A DNA stretch of 13,471 nucleotides from Lachnospiraceae bacterium (GTDB lineage: Bacteria; Bacillota_A; Clostridia; Lachnospirales; Lachnospiraceae), in NCBI GenBank assembly GCA_016287765.1, contig JAEEWS010000057.1:1-13471 (forward strand), read 5' to 3'. The position numbers were made by a program, and so were the translations under genes. Each line of letters begins with the position of its first letter. The stretch's first letter is position 1. Below, piece after piece: positions 7,560-13,220 of the stretch. The notes beneath the pieces are model-generated. The model searched no databases, was not told the origin of the DNA, and was given only the letters and a program-made list of their open reading frames with translations.

Positions 7560-7643
7560 GCAGAAGTGGCGGAATTGGCATACGCGCATGATTCAGGTTC
7601 ATGTTCACGCAAGTGAGTGTGGGTTCAAGTCCCATCTTCTGCA
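7560..7643 (+). tRNA. tRNA-Leu (anticodon CAG)
   Basis: This gives an 84-nt class II cloverleaf. The acceptor stem is GCAGAAG (7560-7566) with CTTCTGC (7636-7642), and the discriminator A is at 7643. The anticodon stem CATGA/TCATG (7587-7591, 7599-7603) encloses loop TTCAGGT, giving anticodon CAG at 7594-7596, which reads CUG codons. A long variable arm (TCAC GCAA GTGA) is typical of tRNA-Leu. The T arm is GTGGG TTCAAGT CCCAT. The 3' CCA is not encoded. It has its own promoter and terminator, so it is a single-gene unit. Confidence 0.96.
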
Positions 7644-7648
7644 GGAAT

Positions 7649-7684
7649 AGAAAAAGAGGTACCGTTTCAGGTACCTCTTTTTCT
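7649..7684 (+). terminator. Intrinsic terminator of the tRNA-Leu gene
   Basis: AGAAAAAGAGGTACC (7649-7663) and GGTACCTCTTTTTCT (7670-7684) pair perfectly over 15 bp around the loop GTTTCA. The 3' arm contains the T run. The A-rich 5' arm would also make it work on the other strand. Confidence 0.9.
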
Positions 7685-7745
7685 GTTCCCGGAGCTGAGT
7701 TCCTTAAACCCTGGGTTCTGTAATAACTCCACGGTTCTCCGTGAC

Positions 7746-7778
7746 AAAAAAAGGTGTCCTTTCGGGCACCTTATTTTT
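7746..7778 (-). terminator. Intrinsic terminator downstream of the acetyltransferase gene
   Basis: AAGGTGTCC (7751-7759) pairs with GGGCACCTT (7764-7772) around a TTTC loop, with one wobble pair. It is flanked by an A tract on the left and a T tract on the right, so it can work in both directions. For the leftward gene ending at 7783 the minus-strand T run follows the stem. Confidence 0.85.
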
Positions 7779-7782
7779 TGTT

Positions 7783-8301
7783 CTATTTGAGTTTTACTTC
7801 ATAGAGCAGTTCTTTCATCATCATGTCTGTACCCTGCTTCCGGTACGTTTTTTCACCGACGATCCTTCCGCCGCATTTCTGTGCAACGCTGTTGGAGGGT
7901 CCGTTTTCCTCGTTTACACGGATGGTGACTTTCTCCGCACCCTGCTCTCTTGCGTATCCTATCATTCCCAGCGCAATTTCCGTTGCATATCCGTTCCCCT
8001 GATAATTCTCATGAACGCAGTAAGCAATGTCGCACTCGGTCTTGTCTTCGGAGAACATCATACTGCAGGTTCCCACACGTTCCTCATTCTTCTTGAGGAC
8101 GGGTATCATGTAGCAGCACTCATCATCGTCTCCCAGTGTTTCCAGTTCCTTTACGTAATCGTAATCTATTTCGTCTTTGGCTTCATCAGGAAGGTATTTT
8201 CCCATTTGAGGATCGTTCCAGATACTATATGCCCACATGGCATCGTCTTTTTTGAATCCCCTTAAAGTGAGACGAAAGGTTTTGATCGGTTCAATGGTCA
8301 T
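7783..8301 (-). CDS. GNAT-family N-acetyltransferase, RimJ/RimL-like
   Basis: This 172-residue protein is a GNAT acetyltransferase of the RimJ/RimL type. It begins IKTFRLTLRGFKKDDAMWAY (beta-1/alpha-1) and has the WNDP motif at residues 28-31. The acetyl-CoA loop QGNGYA is at 101-106, following DIAYCVHENY. It ends with NGPSNSVAQKCGG, the usual N-x-x-S-x-x-x-x-x-K-x-G helix. The ATG at 8301 has GAGG about 10 bases upstream. It is transcribed from a good promoter at 8415-8443 through a leader of about 107 nt that contains an intrinsic terminator and a 15-codon ORF, so expression is probably controlled by attenuation. A bidirectional terminator closes the unit. This family includes resistance enzymes as well as housekeeping ones, and the acceptor is not known. 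It is a different subfamily member from the acetyltransferase at 1937-2452. Confidence 0.87.
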   Translation of the reverse strand: MTIEPIKTFRLTLRGFKKDDAMWAYSIWNDPQMGKYLPDEAKDEIDYDYVKELETLGDDDECCYMIPVLKKNEERVGTCSMMFSEDKTECDIAYCVHENYQGNGYATEIALGMIGYAREQGAEKVTIRVNEENGPSNSVAQKCGGRIVGEKTYRKQGTDMMMKELLYEVKLK

Positions 8302-8313
8302 AATTAAACTACC

Positions 8314-8361
8314 TCATTTCTTAATAAAAAAGGAGCATTCGACTATCGGATGCTCACCCAT
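8314..8361 (-). CDS. Possible 15-residue leader peptide upstream of the acetyltransferase
   Basis: ATG at 8361 opens a 15-codon frame (MGEHPIVECSFFIKK) ending in TGA at 8316-8314, just 12 bases before the acetyltransferase start. It spans the whole terminator hairpin at 8325-8355. The ribosome binding site is weak (GGA about 7 bases upstream). A translating ribosome would melt the hairpin. Whether it is translated cannot be told from sequence. Confidence 0.35.
   Translation of the reverse strand: MGEHPIVECSFFIKK
8325..8355 (-). terminator. Intrinsic terminator in the acetyltransferase leader (attenuator candidate)
   Basis: Read on the minus strand, GAGCATCCG (8355-8347) pairs with CGAATGCTC (8341-8333), with one wobble, around a 5-nt loop and is followed by CCTTTTTTATT. 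It lies between the promoter at 8415-8443 and the gene start at 8301. No other minus-strand gene lies between 8362 and 8596 that it could serve, so control of the acetyltransferase is the simplest reading. Confidence 0.7.
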
Positions 8362-8414
8362 TATCAATCCAAATAAACCCACAAAATTACCTTCGGCTTC
8401 TCAACGCCTCGGGT

Positions 8415-8443
8415 ATATTACCACAAGCATTAAAAAAAGTCAA
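8415..8443 (-). promoter_or_regulatory. Promoter of the acetyltransferase leader transcript
   Basis: On the minus strand TTGACT (8443-8438) and TAATAT (8420-8415) are 17 bases apart, with TGG directly before the -10 box. The predicted start is near 8408. The first part of the transcript can fold CC-GA-GGC...GCC-GAA-GG, a stem with a tandem G-A internal loop. Confidence 0.75.
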
Positions 8444-8478
8444 ATTTCGCCGTCAAGCACGCATGATGGAAAAATTAT

Positions 8479-8540
8479 TTGACAATGCCTCAAATTTGCT
8501 ATGAATCATAACGGTTGTTGTGGTAAAATATTCCGGAATA
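8479..8540 (+). promoter_or_regulatory. Promoter region and palindromic operator candidate of the methyltransferase gene
   Basis: TGGTAAAAT at 8521-8529 is an extended -10 box of the same form as the tRNA promoter. A TTGACA at 8479-8484 is also present, but pairs only with TATGAA at a short 15-base spacing. Immediately after the -10 lies the perfect 12-bp palindrome TATTCCGGAATA (8529-8540), overlapping the expected transcription start. This is a plausible repressor site, though no regulator gene is next to it. Confidence 0.5.
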
Positions 8541-8596
8541 ATTGGTGTTATGGAGTATTAAGAAATGCATAAACCTGGAAATGGAGGATTTAGGCC

Positions 8597-9412
8597 GTGA
8601 GCAAGGAGTTAACAGCACAAGAGAAAAAAGTGATAGAACAATATTCAGTATTTCCGGAAGGAAAAAGATTGTCTTATACAAAAGCCAATGAGACAGAATT
8701 TATTATCACAATGCATTATTTACATAAATTTCTCAAGGATGGGGCTGTTATTGCTGATATAGGTGCCGGTGGCGGAACTTATACAAAGGCATTGGCTGAA
8801 GAAGGATATAAAGTTGATGCTGTAGAGCTTACACCGGAATATGTTAAGCAGATGAAACAGGAATTTGCAGGAAACGACCGCATCCGGGTGTTTGAAGGAA
8901 ATGCAAGGGATCTGTCTTTCTTAAAAGATGATGCATATGATCTTGTCCTGCTTATGGGGCCGATATACAGTCTGAAAGATTTTGATGAAAGAAAACAGGC
9001 TTGCAAAGAGGCTCTCAGGATTGCTAAACCCGGAGCGCCGGTATTTATAGCCTTTTGTCTTCAGGATGCGCCGCTTATTCATGAGATATTCATGTCCGAA
9101 GATCCGGCAGGCGAAATAACCACGATAGGTTATGATCGCGAAAAAGCGTTGGTGACAGATAATACAGGATCTTCAAGGATTCTTGATACGATCCGTGTGG
9201 TAGACGAATTGATAGACGACCTTTGCATAGAAACAAATGCTCAGAAAGTATGCAGATTTGCACAGGATGGTATGTCCCAGATCATCAGCAAATATGTTAA
9301 TTCGATGTCAGATAAATCCTTCGCTGAGTGGATCCAATATCTCATTGCAACCGCTGAACGAGCAGATTTGATGGGTTACTCGGATCATGTAGTTCAAGTA
9401 ATAAAAAAATGA
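8597..9412 (+). CDS. Class I SAM-dependent methyltransferase
   Basis: This 271-residue protein has a clear class I methyltransferase core: motif I VIADIGAGGGTYTKAL (residues 51-66), an acidic residue at the end of the next strand (VDAVELTPEY, E77), and NARDL (102-106) for the adenine side. DLVLLMGPIYSLKDF (115-129) is motif IV and ALRIAKPGAPVFIAF is motif VI. The C-terminal 100 residues (from EIFMSEDPAGE) are helical and probably give substrate specificity; the substrate is not evident. The start is GTG at 8597 with GGAGG 9 bases upstream. It is the only plus-strand protein gene and is more AT-rich than the genes to its left, which may hint at separate acquisition. A strong terminator follows at 9463-9507. 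Confidence 0.85.
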   Translation: MSKELTAQEKKVIEQYSVFPEGKRLSYTKANETEFIITMHYLHKFLKDGAVIADIGAGGGTYTKALAEEGYKVDAVELTPEYVKQMKQEFAGNDRIRVFEGNARDLSFLKDDAYDLVLLMGPIYSLKDFDERKQACKEALRIAKPGAPVFIAFCLQDAPLIHEIFMSEDPAGEITTIGYDREKALVTDNTGSSRILDTIRVVDELIDDLCIETNAQKVCRFAQDGMSQIISKYVNSMSDKSFAEWIQYLIATAERADLMGYSDHVVQVIKK

Positions 9413-9462
9413 ATTAAGCAGAAAACATTGGAGCCGTCATAAAAGACCTTGCCGCCAAAAAC

Positions 9463-9507
9463 AAATAACGATGCCGGGGGGCGATTCACCTTCCTGCATC
9501 GTTATTT
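9463..9507 (+). terminator. Intrinsic terminator downstream of the methyltransferase gene
   Basis: AAATAACGATGC (9463-9474) and GCATCGTTATTT (9496-9507) pair perfectly over 12 bp. Inside them a GGGGGG tract can pair with CCTTCC through two wobbles, extending the stem. A short T run overlaps the end. Confidence 0.8.
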
Positions 9508-9598
9508 TCATTGATTTTCGTAATTTTTCTATATATTTCCTGTTGTTCATATATCCAAAATACGTTACACTGATGTACATAAAAGTAAATAAACTCAA

Positions 9599-9750
9599 TT
9601 GCAAAGCGAGATGCAGTTTTGTATCCCGAAATGCAGCTTTGTAATTCAACAACTAAATATTTGTAAGCGAAACGCAGTTTTTGTAATCCAAATGCTGCTT
9701 TTGTAAGCGAGGTGCAGTTTTTGTAACCCAAATGCAACCTATACAATCCA
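9599..9750. repeat. Degenerate 20-nt tandem repeat array (seven units and a half)
   Basis: Units start at 9599, 9619, 9639 (22 nt and the most diverged), 9661, 9681, 9701, 9721 and 9741 (half). The consensus is TTGTAANCSAAATGCAGTTT. The variable middle alternates between AGCGA and ATCCA/ACCCA types, suggesting an underlying 40-nt period. There is no unique spacer between units, so this is not a CRISPR array. The array sits in the 474-base gene-free stretch 9413-9886. The rest of that stretch holds the terminator at 9463-9507, AT-rich sequence, and a weak inverted repeat CTCGTTTA/TAAACGGAG at 9805-9827. A further unit lies on the far side of the transposase gene. Confidence 0.8.
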
Positions 9751-9863
9751 CTTTTTTCGGTGTATTATGCATTTAAGAGTACGACAATCAGAGGTCAATT
9801 CCCTCTCGTTTAAATTTGTAAACGGAGAATCCACCCCTGGTATTTACGTTATAGAAGTAAATG

Positions 9864-11220
9864 TGTTGGCGGCTCTTGTTTACATTTTATTTTTTGAGAA
9901 GCTTAGGTTTTAGACATATGTCCTTGGCATCAACCGGGCGGCAACCAAGTTTAGCCAAGACCTCTTCTCCGTGTAAAAAGCTGAACGTTTCGTATGGGCT
10001 ACGATTGTTCAGTTTTTTTCTTTTATAAGAATTGATGTGGTTCATCATCTTGAAGATATCCATCTGAGTAAGATCATCAATACTTGTCTCTTTTGGAATG
10101 ATTCTTCTGATGAGTTCATGATTAACCTCGCATGCTCCTTTCTGATAAGGGCAGCCGGCATCACAATAAAAGATGTTTGTCCTATGCAATGACCTGCCAC
10201 CTTGAAAGCTGTCTCTGTACTCTATGGCACGAGGATTAGAAAATTCGCTACCATTATCCGTGAGGATAAACGGAAACAGTTTGTCAAAAAGTTCAGGTCC
10301 CAAAACATCATCCAGCCCATTGAATACATCTATCACAGACTGCGATGTGTTGGCATCTCGTATGAACGCAAGCATCAGGCTGGATTCCACAAAGTGTATG
10401 GTAAGGAGGCATTTGCCACCTTTTACACCCATTACAGAGTCCATTTGAACCTCTGCCAAATCAGGATTCTTCTCTTTAAACTTAAGATACTCCTGATAAT
10501 TACGACCGATGCGACATCCTTTATCAACTTTGAATTCAGGCTTTTTGTATCTTTCCCTGAATTTTACTTTTCTGGGAAGATCAATGTTTCTGATATCAAA
10601 CAGGCATGCATCGATGTAGTTATAGATAGTCTTCTCGCTGCACATGAGCTCATTTTCATGTTCAACATAGATTTGGTGAACTGACTGACCATTGTTAACC
10701 AAAGGTGTAATGATAGCATTTAATCTTGCTATCTCCTCCTCAGATACGCACAGCCCGCTACGAGACTCTGATATTACATTGTGGGCTTTGACATGAGCAT
10801 GCTCCGCATCATAAATAGTTTTCATAAGGCTGCATTTACCTATTTTTTCGCAGCCATTGCAGACATAAGGTGGCCTGAAACGTGCTGTACAGATCTCGCG
10901 CACAAAATCGTCACAGTGAGCATTACAGCTTGGACATACTTTGCAATAGATATCTGATTTACGTGTACAGTCTTTGCCACATACATTTTTACTACGGCAG
11001 TTAAATCTGTTCTTGCATTCATTGAATGGATAACCTGGATGGCCTGTTGCAACTTCAGACGAGTATTTCTTTATCTCTCTTGAAATCGTTGTTGGATTCT
11101 TATCTAGGTCATCGGCAATAGCTTTGATGGACATACTTTCCTTCAGTTTCTTTTGAAGGTTAAGACGGTCCTCATAAGTAAAGAACTTAGACATATAGTC
11201 CTCCTTATCCGCCGCCAACA
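9864..11220 (-). mobile_element. IS30-family insertion sequence (ends uncertain)
   Basis: An intact IS30-type transposase gene is flanked at almost equal distance by the 10-bp inverted pair TGTTGGCGGC (9864-9873) and GCCGCCAACA (11211-11220). These are the best candidates for part of the terminal inverted repeats, but similarity does not extend inward or outward. No target-site duplication is visible at these points, so the true ends may lie further out. A length of about 1.36 kb fits the family. Confidence 0.55.
9887..11194 (-). CDS. IS30-family transposase
   Basis: This 435-residue protein starts with an HTH domain (FTYEDRLNLQKKL...IKAIADDLDKNPTTISREIKKY, residues 5-44) that would bind the element's ends. 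A cysteine-rich region follows (C60 to C121, with repeated C-x2-4-C pairs such as CKVCPSCNAHC) that probably binds zinc. The DDE integrase core has D252 (VQMDSV), D313 (LTDNGSEF) and E356 (KGACEVNHELIRR), so the catalytic triad is complete and the gene appears intact. The D313-E356 spacing is about ten residues longer than the classical 33, because of an insertion around RDSFQGGRSLHRTN. The ATG at 11194 has a perfect AAGGAGG 5 bases upstream; an in-frame start 20 codons earlier lacks this. It catalyses cut-and-paste or copy-type movement of the element. Confidence 0.93.
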   Translation of the reverse strand: MSKFFTYEDRLNLQKKLKESMSIKAIADDLDKNPTTISREIKKYSSEVATGHPGYPFNECKNRFNCRSKNVCGKDCTRKSDIYCKVCPSCNAHCDDFVREICTARFRPPYVCNGCEKIGKCSLMKTIYDAEHAHVKAHNVISESRSGLCVSEEEIARLNAIITPLVNNGQSVHQIYVEHENELMCSEKTIYNYIDACLFDIRNIDLPRKVKFRERYKKPEFKVDKGCRIGRNYQEYLKFKEKNPDLAEVQMDSVMGVKGGKCLLTIHFVESSLMLAFIRDANTSQSVIDVFNGLDDVLGPELFDKLFPFILTDNGSEFSNPRAIEYRDSFQGGRSLHRTNIFYCDAGCPYQKGACEVNHELIRRIIPKETSIDDLTQMDIFKMMNHINSYKRKKLNNRSPYETFSFLHGEEVLAKLGCRPVDAKDICLKPKLLKK

Positions 11221-11262
11221 AACAGAGGATAAAGACTATGCTGCCAATAATCAATATGATAT

Positions 11263-11302
11263 TTGTAAGCTATGATGCAGTACATGAGCTTAATGCAAAT
11301 AT
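11263..11302. repeat. Two further units of the 20-nt repeat on the other side of the insertion sequence
   Basis: TTGTAAGCTATGATGCAGTA (11263-11282) matches the array consensus, and its first 8 bases plus the preceding ATAT are identical to the array at 9657-9668. The next 20 bases (11283-11302) keep AGC, two bases, AATGCA at the same spacing and look like a more decayed unit. An inverted match (ACTGCATTTC) lies near 11338-11347. This places repeat sequence on both sides of the transposase gene. Confidence 0.55.
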
Positions 11303-11421
11303 AGATATACTTGTACTGTAATTGTTATATGAAACAACTGCATTTCATTTAACAATTAAGGTATATTTCCAAAAACACATTATGATATTCCTAATTCATA
11401 TACCGTTTACGTTCAGAGCCA

Positions 11422-11838
11422 TTATTTCTCCGCAAGCCTTTCCAACGTAATAAACGTTTTATAGAAACCACTAGGCGTGCCTTCAAAGTTATCTTCGTCA
11501 ATGATGATCTTATATATCTTTGAAATAGGCGAAAATTGGTTATTTCTCAACGTTTCAACAACAGGAAGATCATTTTCTATTATCCAATGATAGCCTTGTT
11601 CATTAATGATCATTTCTCCCAAGAGTGTTCCCAATAAATATGCTGTATTCCGGACAATGTTGTCATCTATCAGTTTCTTTTTCCATAAATTATGAAGGCT
11701 AGCAACAATCTTATCTAATTCACCGATGCTATCAATAGACCTAGTCAACTTGCATTCTTCGCCCATAACATCTCGTCCAATAACCAGCGCCTGCTCTATC
11801 AGCGAAGGCATCTGTTCTTTAAATTCCTGAATGTTCAT
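11422..11838 (-). CDS. Small hypothetical protein, DUF3806-like
   Basis: This 138-residue acidic protein is probably cytoplasmic; it has no signal peptide or membrane helix. The central part, AYLLGTLLGEMIINEQGYHWI (residues 66-86 or so), followed by VVETLRNNQFSPISKIYKII, resembles the G-x-x-x-G-E...G-x-x-W and proline-containing pattern of the DUF3806 group of small bacterial proteins. This is a weak similarity and I would not assign a function. I chose the ATG at 11838; a TTG at 11859 lies on top of the GGAGG site, which is 14 bases before the ATG. It follows the EcsC-like gene on the same strand, after a hairpin, and lies between that gene and the insertion sequence. Small proteins of this kind in accessory regions are sometimes immunity proteins, but nothing here proves that. 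Confidence 0.6.
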   Translation of the reverse strand: MNIQEFKEQMPSLIEQALVIGRDVMGEECKLTRSIDSIGELDKIVASLHNLWKKKLIDDNIVRNTAYLLGTLLGEMIINEQGYHWIIENDLPVVETLRNNQFSPISKIYKIIIDEDNFEGTPSGFYKTFITLERLAEK

Positions 11839-11884
11839 TTTGTATTCGTATTCCTCCAAAGCCTTAATTCATCGTATAAAACCA

Positions 11885-11909
11885 AAGCCGTGACAATTTG
11901 TCGCGGCTT
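11885..11909 (-). terminator. Hairpin between the EcsC-like and DUF3806-like genes
   Basis: AAGCCGTGACA (11885-11895) pairs with TGTCGCGGCTT (11899-11909), 11 bp with one wobble, around a 3-nt loop. On the minus strand TTTGGTTTTAT follows, a modest T-rich tail, so it probably terminates, at least partly, transcription of the EcsC-like gene. Confidence 0.65.
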
Positions 11910-11919
11910 CACTCATTTC

Positions 11920-12921
11920 TTAATCTATAACTTTAATATCCTCTTCATCAACATCATAAATAACCCCATTTTTAATATCTTCATAAATCTTTTGTTCTTC
12001 AGCAGTCTCTTTGTGATTATCAGGATTACTTAGCATTGTATCTTTAAGGGAATCCTTTAATCTGTAGCAACACGGTTTAAAGGTAGCATAAGTTAATCCA
12101 CCACCGATCACACCTCCAACAACAGGAATTGATTTTTTGAAGAATCCGGCGAATATCTCTTTGGTCATATTAACACCAAACCATCTTGCAACACTCTTTA
12201 CTATCGGGTAGATTGCTCCTTTTGTAAGTGCGGTGTTTATAAGCTTCTTCTCAACACCTGTTGCCAAGGCTTTAGACATACCTTTTATCATGTTATTTGC
12301 TCCGGCAACTCCATTCATTATTCCAAGGCAAAGTGTTAACCCATTAATAGTTTCAGAATCAAGCTTTACATCATCTTCCTTTAATAGTTCCGGGAAGCCA
12401 TATAAATAAAGCATTTTTTGTGCTGCTCTGATCATATATCCATAGTACTGCGCAATATCTGCTGGAATTGTTGCGGCCATAGCAGCACCGCCCGGCATAC
12501 CTAAAGCGACTGAGATACCGGAAACAGCATTTCTCTCAAACTTTATAACTTCATCAACAATCTTATCTATCTCTTCGCTTGGAATGCCTGCCAAAGCCGG
12601 AGTTGTAGCAATAGCCTTGTCTATTACTTCCTGTGGGTGATTCTTGAAGAATTCCTTCTTTAAGAATTCTTCTCGGCTAATCTTAACTCCGGGAACTTTT
12701 AAAGCCATCAAGATAATATCCGCACTATCAATCTGACCGTTGCCGTCTTGATCTATAACATTGATTACAGCCTTTTGCGAAGCATCCAATGTCTCTTTTG
12801 ATTTATCCGCAACCTTCCTTGCAGCATCTGCAGCTGTGGCAGCTCCTGCCGAAACACCTTTGCCTACCTTTTCAGCAGTTTGTTTTAATGTGCTTTTAAT
12901 ATCCACTTTTTCTTTTCCCAT
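11920..12921 (-). CDS. EcsC-like family protein with an N-terminal EF-hand/dockerin-type calcium loop
   Basis: This 333-residue protein has an amphipathic alanine- and lysine-rich N-terminus (residues 10-50). A calcium-binding loop DQDGNGQIDSAD follows at 57-68, with acidic residues at loop positions 1, 3, 9 and 12 as in dockerin-type EF-hands. The central region GMPGGAAMAATIPADIAQYY followed by YMIRAAQKMLYLYGFPEL matches the glycine-rich, A-D-x-x-x, R-x-x-x-x-x-x-LYG pattern of the EcsC family. Further glycine-rich helices (VVGGVIGGGLTYATF) follow, and the acidic tail ends DVDEEDIKVID. EcsC family members are membrane-associated or of unknown role; the link with a calcium loop is unusual. 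The ATG at 12921 has GGAGGT 8 bases upstream; an upstream in-frame ATG does not. It appears to be transcribed alone, between terminators at 13011 and 11885. Confidence 0.65.
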   Translation of the reverse strand: MGKEKVDIKSTLKQTAEKVGKGVSAGAATAADAARKVADKSKETLDASQKAVINVIDQDGNGQIDSADIILMALKVPGVKISREEFLKKEFFKNHPQEVIDKAIATTPALAGIPSEEIDKIVDEVIKFERNAVSGISVALGMPGGAAMAATIPADIAQYYGYMIRAAQKMLYLYGFPELLKEDDVKLDSETINGLTLCLGIMNGVAGANNMIKGMSKALATGVEKKLINTALTKGAIYPIVKSVARWFGVNMTKEIFAGFFKKSIPVVGGVIGGGLTYATFKPCCYRLKDSLKDTMLSNPDNHKETAEEQKIYEDIKNGVIYDVDEEDIKVID

Positions 12922-13006
12922 TAAGAATACCTCCATAAATATAATTATCCTACAATACACTCTTTTGCGCTAATAAAAATACAATAAAGTATCTATAATA
13001 AACGCT

Positions 13007-13038
13007 AAAAAAGGCGGCGCTGAAAAGCGTCGCCTTTT
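13007..13038 (-). terminator. Intrinsic terminator upstream of the EcsC-like gene
   Basis: AAGGCGGCGCT (13011-13021) pairs with AGCGTCGCCTT (13026-13036), 11 bp with one wobble, around a GAAA loop. On the minus strand a TTTTTT run follows. It would insulate the EcsC-like gene from transcription coming from the small RNA unit and the helicase gene. Confidence 0.85.
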
Positions 13039-13043
13039 CCAAG

Positions 13044-13142
13044 ACACAAAAATAACCGCCCGAGCCTCAGAAACTTAGAGCGGTTATTAAAAAATAACTT
13101 ATCATAGTACAGGGCTAACCGTCTATCGGTAGCACCTTTTCT
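13044..13142 (-). ncRNA. Small RNA unit, resembling a type I (RatA-like) RNA antitoxin
   Basis: A strong promoter (13149-13177) is followed after about 100 bases by a terminator (13051-13088), with no ORF of note between them. The predicted RNA starts near 13142 and folds GCTACCG/CGGTTAGC (13133-13113 or so), then an unpaired link, then the terminator stem with a T run. On the opposite strand this layout (an ACCGTC-TATCGGT hairpin with AGCACCTTTT, and an AATAACCGC/GCGGTTATT stem) is what I recall downstream of small holin-like toxin genes of Firmicutes, where the antitoxin RNA is transcribed convergently. No toxin ORF is visible on the plus strand, so it may be an orphan. The small transcription unit is well supported; the antitoxin identity is an inference from memory. 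Confidence 0.5.
13051..13088 (-). terminator. Terminator of the small RNA unit
   Basis: AATAACCGC (13051-13059) pairs perfectly with GCGGTTATT (13080-13088). On the minus strand the stem is followed by a TTTTT run. It would also stop transcripts from the helicase gene. Confidence 0.75.
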
Positions 13143-13148
13143 TTTATT

Positions 13149-13177
13149 ATAATATCATTCCTGCATGGAGTAGTCAA
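13149..13177 (-). promoter_or_regulatory. Promoter of the small RNA unit
   Basis: On the minus strand TTGACT (13177-13172) and TATTAT (13154-13149) are 17 bases apart, with TGA directly before the -10 box (extended -10). It begins only about 44 bases after the helicase stop codon. Confidence 0.75.
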
Positions 13178-13220
13178 ACATCGTCAAACCACAATAATAC
13201 CTCGAGGAATATCAAAACAA

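Noticed and set aside
7560..7643. tRNA-Leu as an integration site of a mobile element
   Set aside because: I found no second copy of the tRNA 3' end and no integrase gene in the window.
9486..9746. Minus-strand open frame of 86 codons over the repeat array
   Set aside because: It is a by-product of the 20-nt repeats read in frame, without ribosome binding site or protein-like composition.
9599..9750. CRISPR array
   Set aside because: The repeats are contiguous with no unique spacers, are degenerate, and no cas gene is present.
9805..9827. Terminator of the transposase gene formed by CTCGTTTA/TAAACGGAG
   Set aside because: The stem is short with a bulge and has no T run; kept only as a weak inverted repeat.
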